A stretch of 64,000 nucleotides of DNA, taken from assembly GCF_001429545.1 (NCBI RefSeq), contig NZ_LMSP01000005.1, positions 121,034 to 185,033 on the forward strand. Direction: 5' to 3'. The first letter of the stretch is position 1. Each line of letters opens with the position of its first letter. The notes beneath the pieces were generated by a model, which did no database searches, was not told the origin of the DNA, and worked only from the letters and a program-made list of their open reading frames with translations. A program made the position numbers and the translations under genes. This stretch comes from Paenibacillus sp. Soil787. Lineage in GTDB: Bacteria; Bacillota; Bacilli; Paenibacillales; NBRC-103111. This document shows positions 7,344-15,834 of the stretch, piece by piece.

Positions 7344-8174
7344 ATGTATTCAGCAGAAATCAGCCGTTCAGATCCGTCTTGTTTTCTGTTTATTATTGAC
7401 CAGTCCGGATCGATGTCCGACCCGTTCGGGGCTAGCTCAAAAGCTGGAAGTGTTTCCGATGCAATAAATCGTTTATTACAAAATCTTATTATAAAGTGTG
7501 CAAAGTCGGAAGGTATACGCGACTACTATCATGTTGGTGTGATAGGCTATGGCGCCAGCGTTGGGCCGGCATTCGGCGGTGTATTAGCCGGAAAGGAATT
7601 AGTGCCGATTAGTGAAATAGCAGATAATCCGTCAAGATTGGAAAAACGTCTGAAGAAAGTTCCGGATGGGGCAGGCGGGCTTGTCGATCAGCTTGTTAAG
7701 TTTCCTGTCTGGTTTGATCCTATCGCGAACGGCGGTACTCCAATGTGCCAGGCGTTGAATACAGCCCATCTCATCTTGAGTCAATGGATCAGTGAATACG
7801 CTCATTGTTTTCCCCCGGTGGTCATTCATATTACGGACGGAGAATCCACCGACGGTGATCCGACTGCTGCAATGGAACAAATAAGAGCACTAGCAACGGA
7901 CGATGGAAATGTATTGCTGTTCAACTTGCATATATCCGGCATTCCAAGTGCGGATGAGGTGCGTTTTCCGGAAACCTCGGATGGACTGCCTGATCAATAC
8001 TCCAGGATGCTCTACGAAGGCTCAAGTCTGCTGACACCATTTATGATCCGGGTGGCCAATCAGGAACATGAATTGAATCTTTCGGATGGAGCAAGGGGAT
8101 TTGTATTAAATGCCGATCTAACCCTTGTGATCCAGGCGTTTGACATTGGAACGCGTCCCGCCAATCTTAGGTAG
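7344..8174 (+). CDS. VWA-domain protein (TerY/YegL-like)
   Basis: A 276-residue protein with AGGAGG before the ATG. It is a von Willebrand factor A domain with an intact metal site: DQSGSMS (residues 19-25), the threonine of GGTPM (about 130) and ITDGES (about 162). There is no signal peptide, so it is cytoplasmic. The next two genes are a PP2C phosphatase and a protein kinase, spaced 11 and 11-14 bp. This order matches E. coli yegL-yegK-yegI and the TerY-P triads described for tellurite/stress-linked systems. The VWA protein is expected to be a scaffold or target of the phospho-switch. The actual signal is unknown. Confidence 0.85.
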   Translation: MYSAEISRSDPSCFLFIIDQSGSMSDPFGASSKAGSVSDAINRLLQNLIIKCAKSEGIRDYYHVGVIGYGASVGPAFGGVLAGKELVPISEIADNPSRLEKRLKKVPDGAGGLVDQLVKFPVWFDPIANGGTPMCQALNTAHLILSQWISEYAHCFPPVVIHITDGESTDGDPTAAMEQIRALATDDGNVLLFNLHISGIPSADEVRFPETSDGLPDQYSRMLYEGSSLLTPFMIRVANQEHELNLSDGARGFVLNADLTLVIQAFDIGTRPANLR

Positions 8175-8185
8175 GGGGCGCTATA

Positions 8186-8947
8186 ATGCAAATAGAAAAC
8201 ACATGTTTTTCATTGCCAAAGGCGGGAAACCGCAAAGATGAATATGAAGATGCCATTGGCAGCAGCATTTTTGTTAGTAAGGATACTGCGTATTATAGAT
8301 TCGCCATAGCCGATGGGGCTAGTGAATCTTCGTTTGCCGACATATGGGCTGATTTGCTCGCAAGCGGTTATTGCAATGGCAAATTTGAAAGTAAACATAT
8401 CGATAAATCCGTTTCCAAATTGTCAAAGGCTTGGAAGAGAAAACTAAATGCCAAAAACCTTCCCTGGTACGCTGAAGAGAAGCTAAAAAGCGGGGCGTTC
8501 TCTACATTAGCCGGAATCACTTATCGTTTGACGGATGCCTCAACCGCGGGGTTTGATGCAGTAGCGATCGGTGACAGCTGTATATTTCAAGTTCGGGGTG
8601 ATAAAATTATCGCCTTTTTTCCTTTGAGCTCCGTCGATGATTTTCATAATAGGCCGGTTCTTATATCGAGTAACACAGCCAATAACACTCACCTTAACAT
8701 GTTCGTTAAAAAATGGACCGGTACTGCCCAAACAGGAGACACCTTTTTGTTAATGACCGATGCCCTGGCATGCTGGATATTAACTCGTTACGAGGAAGAC
8801 CCAAGCGTAATAAAGAAAATACAAGGGTTAGCCGGTGAACATGACTTCATAAATTTAGTTCAGTCCGAAAGGAAGTTAATTTGCCGCGACGGCGGCTTTT
8901 ATCTAAGAAATGATGATGTTACATTAATTCGGGTAAATCTATTGTAA
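8186..8947 (+). CDS. PP2C-family protein phosphatase (YegK-like)
   Basis: A 253-residue cytoplasmic protein preceded by a G-rich ribosome site. PP2C metal-binding motifs can be followed: NRKDEYEDAIG (15-25), FAIADGASES (39-48), FDAVAIGDSCIF (123-134), LLMTDALACW (187-196) and NDDVTLIRV near the end. It should dephosphorylate Ser/Thr, most likely opposing the kinase encoded next and possibly acting on the VWA partner. It sits in the middle of the three-gene operon. The sequence is divergent from RsbU/SpoIIE-type phosphatases and matches the PP2C_2-like group found in TerY-P triads. Confidence 0.82.
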   Translation: MQIENTCFSLPKAGNRKDEYEDAIGSSIFVSKDTAYYRFAIADGASESSFADIWADLLASGYCNGKFESKHIDKSVSKLSKAWKRKLNAKNLPWYAEEKLKSGAFSTLAGITYRLTDASTAGFDAVAIGDSCIFQVRGDKIIAFFPLSSVDDFHNRPVLISSNTANNTHLNMFVKKWTGTAQTGDTFLLMTDALACWILTRYEEDPSVIKKIQGLAGEHDFINLVQSERKLICRDGGFYLRNDDVTLIRVNLL

Positions 8948-8961
8948 GGGGATGTGAGGTG

Positions 8962-11154
8962 ATGTTGTGGCCCACTCCACAGGATTATAGGGAAGCGATA
9001 CAAAATCCGCAAATTTGTTTCAAGGACCCGGAGCTTCAATCCGGACTCCCTGAATTGGATAAGCTTGGACTGCCTCGTCCTATTTCGGGAGGTTTCGCTA
9101 GTGTTTACAAAATAAAGTGCGGAAAGACGGAATGGGCGGTCAGGTGCTTTACCAATAACGTGAAGGATCAAAAGGTCCGTTACGATGCCATCAGCTTGCA
9201 TTTAAGCTCCGTTAATCTCCCTTATATCGTCCCTTTTGAGTACCTCTCTGAAGGCATAAAAATAAACGGCAATTGGTTTCCAGTCGTTAAAATGATGTGG
9301 GCCCAGGGGGAATCGCTGCTTCATTATATCCAAAGAAATTTGCATAACGTTGAAATATTGAAAGGACTAGCAAATAAATGGCTAAAAATGATCACTGAGC
9401 TGCACATGGCAAATATTGCGCATGGCGACCTGCAGCATGGCAACATATTGATTCACAATGATGAAATTATTCTGATCGATTATGATGGTATGTATGTACC
9501 AGGCTTAAACGGCATGAAAAGCAACGAGCTCGGTCACAGAAATTATCAACACCCCGGAAGAAACGAAGAACATTTTGGGCCGTATATCGATAACTTTTCA
9601 GCGTGGGTCATTTTGATTTCAATTGCAACCGTTTCTGTGGATGCTTCATTATGGAATTCGCTTGGAGTGGGAGAGGGTGAAGAATGTCTTCTCTTTCGGC
9701 AGAAAGACTTTGTCTCGCCAGGCGCATCTCGCGCTTTTGAATTTCTGGAACTTGTTGATGATGAAACGTTACGTTTTTTGGTAAACTCCTTTCGTGATGT
9801 TACGGCCATAGAAATGCCGAAGGTGCCTCGGCCCCCTGATCCCGAATCACTGGTTGATGCCGTGCATCCTTTAGCCGCCTCTATCTCAGCCGCCTCTGCA
9901 ACGAAATTAATGACTCATCTAGCAGCCTTCTCTGATTGGCTCACTAGGAAGATGCGGTCAGCCGCTGTCCAGTCACAACCAGAAACATCGTATCCTGTTG
10001 GTTCGTCGTGGGTACTGGATTATCTCACAACGGAAGCAATACCTTGCAAGCCTCTGTCAAAAGATAGGTTCGTGTTGGAAAGAACCATTTCATTATTGGT
10101 ATTAACTACCGTAGCATCGGCTGCAACTGTTATGTATGGAAACGCCCCGGTTACAGCTTTAGTATCCTGCACGACTTTGGGATTAGGTGTGGAGATGGCC
10201 TTTTTAAGCTGGTGTTATGTGAAACTTCCCACTGTTAAAGTAAAGAGAACCACGTCTGAAAAAATAAAGGAGCTTGAATATGTTGTTTCCGATCTGACAA
10301 GCGAATTGAACGAAGTCAACGATATAAAGCATAAGTTCCAACAAATGGAGGAAGACAAGATAAACGATATATTACGAAGGCAAGGGGAAGTATCGGAACG
10401 AGAAAAGAATGAAACGGAAAAATTGCAGAAGGAACTCCGGAGTCATATAAGCGAAATCGTGGGTGAAAGACAAACCATAGATCAGGAGGAAAAAACTGAG
10501 CTTGCCGGCGCATTGGCCTCTTTCCGAAAAACTTGGCTGGAAGATCAATTAATGAAGATTAGGATTAGCCAAGAAAAAATACCGGATATAGACGATGAAA
10601 TCAAACGGCGTTTAAGATCGAGCGGAATTCGTACGCCGGCTGATTTTTTGGACATTAATATCTTTCAGTCCTATGGCCGCAAAAAAATTGAAAAGGTGTA
10701 TATGATATTAAAAAACGGGGGCTCGGTTCATGTAGGAATGAGTCCATCCCAAGCGAAAGCGCTGGTAGAGTGGAAAAAAAAGATAGAACGCAAGTATAGG
10801 ACTAAAATCCCCCAATCCGTTCCTCGTAGTGAAATCATAGCCATAAAATCAAAATTTATGGACAGGAAATCAATATTGAATAACTTAGAACAAACTTATC
10901 AAAACAGGTCGCAGGACATGATATCTAACATAAGGCAAACCTATAATCCGGAGTATGATTTCTTAAAGAGGGAAGAAGATACCGCCAGAATCAACCTGAA
11001 TAACGAACTCAACCAATTCGATAAGGAGATAGCTGAAATAAATAAGCACCTTGCAGGAAAACAATGGGAGCTTCACCATCTGAGCAAGCAAATGGATTCT
11101 TTTAAGGACGTTAATTTCTTGAGATTCTTAAGGAGAGTATTCCTTTTCAATTGA
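8962..11154 (+). CDS. Membrane-anchored protein kinase with helix-hairpin-helix and coiled coils (YegI-like)
   Basis: A 730-residue protein; GTG 8959 with AAGGGG at 7 nt is an equally possible start. The N-terminal kinase domain has a glycine-rich loop GGFASVYK (43-50), a catalytic loop HGDLQHGNILI (about 153-163) and IDYDGM in place of DFG. The usual VAIK lysine strand reads AVRCF, so the ATP-anchoring lysine may be replaced or shifted. Two hydrophobic spans at about 376-420 form a membrane hairpin. Coiled coil (430-520), a helix-hairpin-helix-like segment (SGIRTPADFLDI, about 555) and a second coiled coil (640-720) follow. YegI of E. coli has a kinase plus HHH plan. Likely partner of the upstream VWA and PP2C proteins. 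Confidence 0.82.
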   Translation: MLWPTPQDYREAIQNPQICFKDPELQSGLPELDKLGLPRPISGGFASVYKIKCGKTEWAVRCFTNNVKDQKVRYDAISLHLSSVNLPYIVPFEYLSEGIKINGNWFPVVKMMWAQGESLLHYIQRNLHNVEILKGLANKWLKMITELHMANIAHGDLQHGNILIHNDEIILIDYDGMYVPGLNGMKSNELGHRNYQHPGRNEEHFGPYIDNFSAWVILISIATVSVDASLWNSLGVGEGEECLLFRQKDFVSPGASRAFEFLELVDDETLRFLVNSFRDVTAIEMPKVPRPPDPESLVDAVHPLAASISAASATKLMTHLAAFSDWLTRKMRSAAVQSQPETSYPVGSSWVLDYLTTEAIPCKPLSKDRFVLERTISLLVLTTVASAATVMYGNAPVTALVSCTTLGLGVEMAFLSWCYVKLPTVKVKRTTSEKIKELEYVVSDLTSELNEVNDIKHKFQQMEEDKINDILRRQGEVSEREKNETEKLQKELRSHISEIVGERQTIDQEEKTELAGALASFRKTWLEDQLMKIRISQEKIPDIDDEIKRRLRSSGIRTPADFLDINIFQSYGRKKIEKVYMILKNGGSVHVGMSPSQAKALVEWKKKIERKYRTKIPQSVPRSEIIAIKSKFMDRKSILNNLEQTYQNRSQDMISNIRQTYNPEYDFLKREEDTARINLNNELNQFDKEIAEINKHLAGKQWELHHLSKQMDSFKDVNFLRFLRRVFLFN

Positions 11155-11172
11155 GAAGTATGCGGCGGCCTT

Positions 11173-11544
11173 TTGAAGTGGGAGCAATGGGGTAAGGGTA
11201 ACAGATCACCTATTTTAAAAGATGAGGAGCGGTTCCGGCAGCATAAGTTCTATAAAAGTGTGGAGCTCATTAATATTGGGGCTTTTCCATTTTTACCGGA
11301 TTCGACGAGCTTGATGGAGAAGTTCTCGGACGAGATTATTATGGATAGTCCGGAGAAAGCCTATGAGCGGACGACGCGGCCGCGAGGGTCGAAGGAGTAT
11401 TACGGGAATAGAGTGAGAGAGTGGAAGGTTGTTCCACGCTCTGCGATAGCGGCCATTCCCTCCAGCAGGGGAGCGACGGATGAGCCGCTGGATCGGGAGA
11501 ATTTGGATTTGGATAGTCGGGTTTTGGGGATTGGGTTGGAGTAG
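11173..11544 (+). pseudogene. Mosaic relic related to the 2895-3576 pseudogene
   Basis: The open frame of about 123 residues has only a TTG start and no ribosome site. Bases 11277-11411 closely match 2983-3118 (STSLMEKF...DEIIMDSPEKAYERTTRPRG). The last 60 bp match the detached repeat at 2254-2316. In between is a short REWKVV segment echoing DWKVV of the first copy. This looks like two ends of a longer family joined by internal deletion. A functional product is unlikely. Confidence 0.5.
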
Positions 11545-11560
11545 AATTTAAGACAAAGCA

Positions 11561-11610
11561 GAATAGGCTGCCCTTAAGGGTTATTAACCTTTTGGGACAG
11601 CCTATTTTTC
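11561..11610 (+). terminator. Rho-independent terminator
   Basis: gaataggctgccc pairs with gggacagcctattttt across an A/T-rich loop and ends in a T run. It probably terminates the kinase operon and the relic. Confidence 0.75.
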
Positions 11611-11731
11611 TGTTCAATATCTCGGAGTATTTAGAATTAAAGGGGGAATTAGGAATATTGTCGAATATTATATTGTTTTAGTGAAGTTTTTGATTGTTGT
11701 CAAAATAATACTCTTTAAAGGTCGTTCTACA

Positions 11732-11848
11732 ATGGCAAGAACGTATTATGCAGAAGGAAGACAAGTGGCCTATAGGACGATGGAAAGCCCAGAAGGGCAT
11801 TTCTTAGACCTAAATTTAAATCGAAAGGGATGGCAGAGTGAAACGTAA
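11732..11848 (+). CDS. Tiny hypothetical ORF (38 aa)
   Basis: ATG 11732 follows a weak aaaggt. The 38-residue product starts MARTYYAEGRQVAYRTM and ends KGWQSET. Its stop region overlaps the start of the next small ORF by 11 bp. I do not recognise it. It may be a relic or part of a coupled set of small ORFs leading to the NERD gene. Confidence 0.3.
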   Translation: MARTYYAEGRQVAYRTMESPEGHFLDLNLNRKGWQSET

Positions 11849-11921
11849 GAAACTTACAATTTCAACATTTTTATTTAGTGCTATGGGACTCATTGCAATG
11901 TTAAAGTATTTATTTATGTGA
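11838..11921 (+). CDS. Tiny membrane-peptide ORF (27 aa)
   Basis: GTG 11838 with an AAGGGATGG-like site. The product is MKRKKLTISTFLFSAM followed by GLIAMLKYLFM: positively charged, then one hydrophobic span. Its stop overlaps the GTG start of the next gene by 4 nt (GTGA), so translation could be coupled. Function unknown. Confidence 0.35.
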   Translation: MKRKKLTISTFLFSAMGLIAMLKYLFM

Positions 11922-12229
11922 TTGAACATTTTGTATTTCAAACTACTGGAGAAAATGGATTAAAGGTTGATGAATCAGATTTAAATATTGCGTTTGTCAT
12001 AGTAGCAGTTTTGCTTTTGATTCGGATTAGTTATGTTATTGTGAAGCATAAAATTGTAAGTGCTAATAAAAAACAACACACCAAAATTAAAGTTCAAGAG
12101 ACTACAGAATCGTTTGTATGTGCCGAATGTGGCAAAAAGGTCAGTGAAAAAGTTAGGGATTACTGTTTGGAACGCCCAAATAAATTTGCAGGACAAGTTT
12201 ATTGTTATGACCATCAGAAAACAAATTAG
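11918..12229 (+). CDS. Single-pass membrane protein with C-terminal zinc-ribbon
   Basis: A 103-residue protein from GTG 11918. Residues about 22-43 are a membrane span (IAFVIVAVLLLIRISYVIV). The C-terminus holds a probable metal site, FVCAECGKKVSEKVRDYC, ending in VYCYDHQ. A similar cysteine/histidine tail is, as I recall, found fused to NERD-domain proteins in other Bacillales, and a NERD gene lies 98 bp downstream. I infer that a normally fused module is here encoded separately on a membrane protein. Function otherwise unknown. Confidence 0.5.
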   Translation: MIEHFVFQTTGENGLKVDESDLNIAFVIVAVLLLIRISYVIVKHKIVSANKKQHTKIKVQETTESFVCAECGKKVSEKVRDYCLERPNKFAGQVYCYDHQKTN

Positions 12230-12327
12230 CATACAGAAATTGTAGACTTGCAACTTTTGCTGATTAATTAAGCCCAGGAGGTTTAGCTAATCTTAAAATA
12301 AAAAGTATGATTGACGAGAGGGTACAT

Positions 12328-13023
12328 ATGTTTAAAAAAATACTAGAGTTCTTTAGATCATCTCCAAAAAAAGAAATTGAAAAGAAGAGGACAACTAAAA
12401 AAAGTGTGAAACCAGTTAGAAAAATTGAGCCTGCCCGAATTGGTGAATTGGGTGAGCACAAAATTAACATTCAGTTAGACCAACTTCCTAAGGACTGCAA
12501 ATATCTGAGTGATATTTTGATTGCAAATTCTAAATCAAAAACAGGATATTCGCAGGTCGATCATCTAGTCATTACTCCATATGGTTTATTTGTTATCGAA
12601 ACTAAAAACTATAACGGTGAAATAAAAGGAAACAAAAATGATAGGTATTGGTCAGTAAGTAATAGATTTAAAATGTATAACCCATTTTTTCAGAATTACG
12701 GTCACATAAAAGCTTTGGAATACATATTACATGAGTTTAAAACATTAACCTTTGTATCGATGATTTCTTTTACAATGCGTTGTAGATTCAGTGTCGATCC
12801 TGAACTTAGAAAAATTCATTCCAACGATTTAATTGTTTACGATGTGGAGTTAACCGAGTTTATTCAAAGGAAACTTCTAAGATTTAAAGCGGAATCCCCT
12901 GAACCAAAACATAACGAGATTGCAATCAACCGAATATATGAAATAATTCAAAAAGCCAATATAGTAGATCCCATTATTAGGAATGAACATATTGAAAGAG
13001 CAAAAATTTCATCTGGAAAATAA
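12328..13023 (+). CDS. NERD-domain protein (nuclease-related)
   Basis: A 231-residue protein from ATG 12328; GAGAGGG precedes it, and the upstream in-frame ATG 12307 is less well placed. A lysine-rich N-terminus (MFKKILEFFRSSPKKEIEKK) leads into the NERD domain: IGELGEHKI, YSQVDHLVITPYGLFVIETK (about 80-99) and WSVSNRFKMYNPFFQN. The D-x-(V/I)-x-E-T-K pattern is the PD-(D/E)XK-like core of NERD. NERD proteins are thought to act on DNA or RNA, but substrates are mostly unknown. It follows the membrane zinc-ribbon gene, and no dedicated promoter was identified. Confidence 0.8.
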   Translation: MFKKILEFFRSSPKKEIEKKRTTKKSVKPVRKIEPARIGELGEHKINIQLDQLPKDCKYLSDILIANSKSKTGYSQVDHLVITPYGLFVIETKNYNGEIKGNKNDRYWSVSNRFKMYNPFFQNYGHIKALEYILHEFKTLTFVSMISFTMRCRFSVDPELRKIHSNDLIVYDVELTEFIQRKLLRFKAESPEPKHNEIAINRIYEIIQKANIVDPIIRNEHIERAKISSGK

Positions 13024-13052
13024 AAGAGAATATTGATCCGGGTTTGGCGAGT

Positions 13053-13814
13053 TTATAATTCAAACTGTAATTCAAATTTCTCTGGTACGATGACAGGCTC
13101 TTTTCTGTTTAGAAGATGAAGAACTAGATGAGATACTAACACGCCAGGACCTAGTGCTTGTCCCACACTAATAGTAGGGATCGTTTTTGCTTGGATCCAT
13201 TTTAGAATTTTATCTGGAGTTGCATAGGCTGGGAGAGAACTGGTGTAGTTTCCAGCCGGGAAGGTGAGTTCATTAAGCTTCTCGGGCGAAAGGCCATCCG
13301 GTAAGCCCAAATATTGTTCTAGTGACATCCCCGTGGGTGAAAATGTTAAAACCGATGTACCAAAGCCAAGCGCTACCGCAGTAATGATATATAGATGTTC
13401 TTTTCTTGCTGCCTGGTGCATGAACAATGACGTTGGAAACTCAAAATAATCGATGGCATCGATGACATAATCGGAGCCATGAATGAATTGTTGAACATTC
13501 TCCTTAGTAACGCCTGACAGGTATTCTTCTACAATAAGTTCAGGATTTATTTTTAATAAATGATCCCGTAATGCTAGAACCTTGGACTTGCCAACGGATT
13601 CAAAGGTAGCTGCACATTGCCTATTAATATTGGAGATATCAAAAACATCGGGGTCAGCGAGCTTTACCTTTCCTATACCCATTCGGACTAGTAATTCTGC
13701 GGAAAATCCGCCTATACAACCGCATCCTGCAATAGAAATTGTACTTTTTTGAAGAATATTGATTTCCTCTTCCGACATAATCCCTAAATTACGGCTAAAT
13801 TGTTCTTTGATCAT
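13053..13814 (-). CDS. E1-like (ThiF/MoeB family) adenylyltransferase
   Basis: A 253-residue protein. The Rossmann ATP site is AGCGCIGGFSAELL (about 29-42); conserved E1 residues follow in DISNINRQCA, GKSKVLALRD and YVIDAIDYFE. Family members adenylate the C-terminal carboxylate of a ubiquitin-like protein or a small substrate. I see no CxxC zinc pairs and no obvious catalytic cysteine of the ThiF/MoeB type, so it may only adenylate. Its start overlaps the end of the upstream acyltransferase gene by 4 nt, showing close coupling. No thi or moa genes are nearby, so a cofactor role is unlikely; a small-molecule or peptide product is inferred. Confidence 0.82.
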   Translation of the reverse strand: MIKEQFSRNLGIMSEEEINILQKSTISIAGCGCIGGFSAELLVRMGIGKVKLADPDVFDISNINRQCAATFESVGKSKVLALRDHLLKINPELIVEEYLSGVTKENVQQFIHGSDYVIDAIDYFEFPTSLFMHQAARKEHLYIITAVALGFGTSVLTFSPTGMSLEQYLGLPDGLSPEKLNELTFPAGNYTSSLPAYATPDKILKWIQAKTIPTISVGQALGPGVLVSHLVLHLLNRKEPVIVPEKFELQFEL

Positions 13815-14425
13815 AGTACCACCTCATTAGTTTTATAAGAATTTTCTGATAAATAATTATATAGAGTGGGCCGATAAACTTCTAGTGTGCTTAAACATTC
13901 TTTTAGATTTAATAAGCATGGAATACTAGTTGAGCCAAGGTATAATTTGGGTGCTCCTACAATCTTGAAAGGGAATTTGAACATGCGGTGCATATAATTA
14001 TAGACTCTCTCATCAATGCAGCATATCCAGTGGGTGATTCCTGTATGCTGAGAATATTGTAGAACAGTTCGGATCAGTCCCATTCCGACATCATGTTGAG
14101 GCATCTTCGTAAATGCACTGATTTCCGCGTATCGACTTTGATCCATTTGCATTAATTTGGCTTTTTCGAGGTCATATAACGAAAAGTATTTCATGGTCGG
14201 CAATTCTTCTAATCTCTCAAAAATAAGGCGTGTTACTCCGACAATCTTCTTCTCCGTTATCGATTCTGCGACAAAATAGATAGAATTTGTTTCATAGGGA
14301 TCCTTATCGTCTTTCCCAAAAAAACCCACCTCCTGGTATCTTTGATGATGAAGCAGAATAGCGTTATCTCTTTCTTTACCAAAAGCTTCATAAAAACTGT
14401 AGTTGTAGCTCAAATTATTGCTCAT
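13811..14425 (-). CDS. FeeM-like N-acyl amino acid synthase / autoinducer-synthase-fold acyltransferase
   Basis: A 204-residue protein of the GNAT-like fold shared by AHL synthases, FeeM and PEP-CTERM-associated acyltransferases. Visible landmarks are ERDNAILLHHQRYQEVGFF (entry helices), SIYFVAESI, IVGVTRLIFE, YAEISAFTKM, GLIRTVLQYSQHTGITHWIC (about 115-134) and FPFKIVGAPKLYLGSTSIP. FeeM enzymes move a fatty acyl chain from acyl carrier protein to an amino acid. The gene comes first in a two-gene minus-strand operon with the E1-like enzyme. A palindrome suited to an operator lies about 80 bp upstream. The acceptor substrate is unknown. Confidence 0.72.
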   Translation of the reverse strand: MSNNLSYNYSFYEAFGKERDNAILLHHQRYQEVGFFGKDDKDPYETNSIYFVAESITEKKIVGVTRLIFERLEELPTMKYFSLYDLEKAKLMQMDQSRYAEISAFTKMPQHDVGMGLIRTVLQYSQHTGITHWICCIDERVYNYMHRMFKFPFKIVGAPKLYLGSTSIPCLLNLKECLSTLEVYRPTLYNYLSENSYKTNEVVL

Positions 14426-14502
14426 AATAATAACGCTCCTTTTTATTTTTTCTCTATTTAATTATAGAAGAATGTCGTAATTTGGTTGGAATAATTTTCT
14501 TA

Positions 14503-14519
14503 TGATACGAATTGTATCA
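14503..14519. promoter_or_regulatory. Palindromic operator candidate between divergent genes
   Basis: TGATAC-GAATT-GTATCA is a 17-bp palindrome in the 180-bp region shared by the leftward acyltransferase gene and the rightward HD-GYP gene. A further tgatac half-site is at about 14578, next to the HD-GYP start. It could bind a dimeric regulator controlling one or both genes. Confidence 0.45.
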
Positions 14520-14622
14520 CTACAGGTTCTTTTTTACTATAGGAAGTTAAGATTCCATAGTCTATCATTGTTAAAAATGATACAATGAAGTTCAAATAAA
14601 TCAATTGGGATGGACTTTCTAT

Positions 14623-15834
14623 ATGGGGAATGCCGAGCAAAATAGACTACTTTTGTCCTTTTACAAAATTCATCAAGGCAACCTAAATAACAACATTTTA
14701 CAAGTTGGTTTTGTATATTTAATCTTAAGTATTACTTGGAATTATTTTTTTAGAGTTATGCACTTGCCTTACTCAAGAGCAGATATTGGGGTTTTATTAC
14801 TTTGTCTAGTAATTTGCGTTATTACGTATTCATTAAATAAATTTTCTAAACTTCCCGTATCAGTATTGAAACATATAACTTTATGCTTTGTTTGTTATGT
14901 AGTCATATGTTTATATTTTGGTTCGGGTTATAGGGAAGCATGGAGTTTTTTCCTCTTGATACCTTTAATTTCTGCATTATATGGCGATATTATTTCTTTA
15001 TTGGTATATTCCGTTCTTGGATTAGTCAGCATGATTACTCTCGATTTATACTTTCCCTTGATTCCAAATACCACCCTTGATTCTATTGATCTCTCGAACC
15101 GAATTCTTCTTTACATCATTCTTGCAACTTTCAGTCATATCCTATACAAAAAACTACTTGGTCTTTATTTAAATTTGGTTTCGATTATATCTAAATCTGC
15201 TGATGAATCGATTGAACAAGTTGTTAAAACGTTTATCGTTTCTGTTGAAGCTAAAGATACATATACTTTTGGTCATAGTGAGAGAGTCAGTAATTACGCT
15301 GTTGACCTTGCAAGTAAACTGCCTGAATATCAGCAAGAACCTAAAAAACTGCACTCACTTAAAATGATGGGGCTTCTCCACGACATAGGGAAAATAAATA
15401 TATCAGAGACAATCCTTGCAAAGCCATCGAAGCTTACAGATGAAGAGTATGAAATTATTAAGACCCATTCAGTTGTGGGTGCAAAAATGGTAGAAAAGAT
15501 TTCGGTCTTAGGAACATTACGAGAGGGCGTACTGTATCATCATGAAAGGTGGGATGGGCTAGGTTATCCTACTGGCATAAAAGGGGAGGAGATCCCATTA
15601 GAAGCGCGAATTCTTGCAATTGCCGATGCGTTTGATGCGATGACTTCTAATCGTGCTTATCGGGATGCTATGTCTCCAAATCAAGCTTTCCAACGCTTAA
15701 TAGAAGGTAAAGGGACATTTTATGATCCTAGACTTATAGATGTACTAACTCCGCATCAATTATCTTGGTTAAAACTATTTAAACAATTAAACAACGAGAT
15801 TGATGAATTTGAGACATTAATGAACCTAATTTAA
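14623..15834 (+). CDS. Membrane HD-GYP domain protein (putative c-di-GMP phosphodiesterase)
   Basis: About 403 residues from ATG 14623; an in-frame TTG at 14605 is also possible, and both have poor ribosome sites. Residues about 20-185 form five or six hydrophobic membrane segments. The HD-GYP domain occupies about 200-380: FGHSERVSNYAVDLA, LLHDIGKINI (HD pair), THSVVGAKMVE, HHERWDGLGYPTGIKGE (GYP) and ILAIADAFDAMTS. Metal-binding residues look intact, so hydrolysis of a cyclic dinucleotide is expected. The N-terminal sensor type is not recognised. Divergent from the FeeM-like/E1 pair. Confidence 0.88.
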   Translation: MGNAEQNRLLLSFYKIHQGNLNNNILQVGFVYLILSITWNYFFRVMHLPYSRADIGVLLLCLVICVITYSLNKFSKLPVSVLKHITLCFVCYVVICLYFGSGYREAWSFFLLIPLISALYGDIISLLVYSVLGLVSMITLDLYFPLIPNTTLDSIDLSNRILLYIILATFSHILYKKLLGLYLNLVSIISKSADESIEQVVKTFIVSVEAKDTYTFGHSERVSNYAVDLASKLPEYQQEPKKLHSLKMMGLLHDIGKINISETILAKPSKLTDEEYEIIKTHSVVGAKMVEKISVLGTLREGVLYHHERWDGLGYPTGIKGEEIPLEARILAIADAFDAMTSNRAYRDAMSPNQAFQRLIEGKGTFYDPRLIDVLTPHQLSWLKLFKQLNNEIDEFETLMNLI

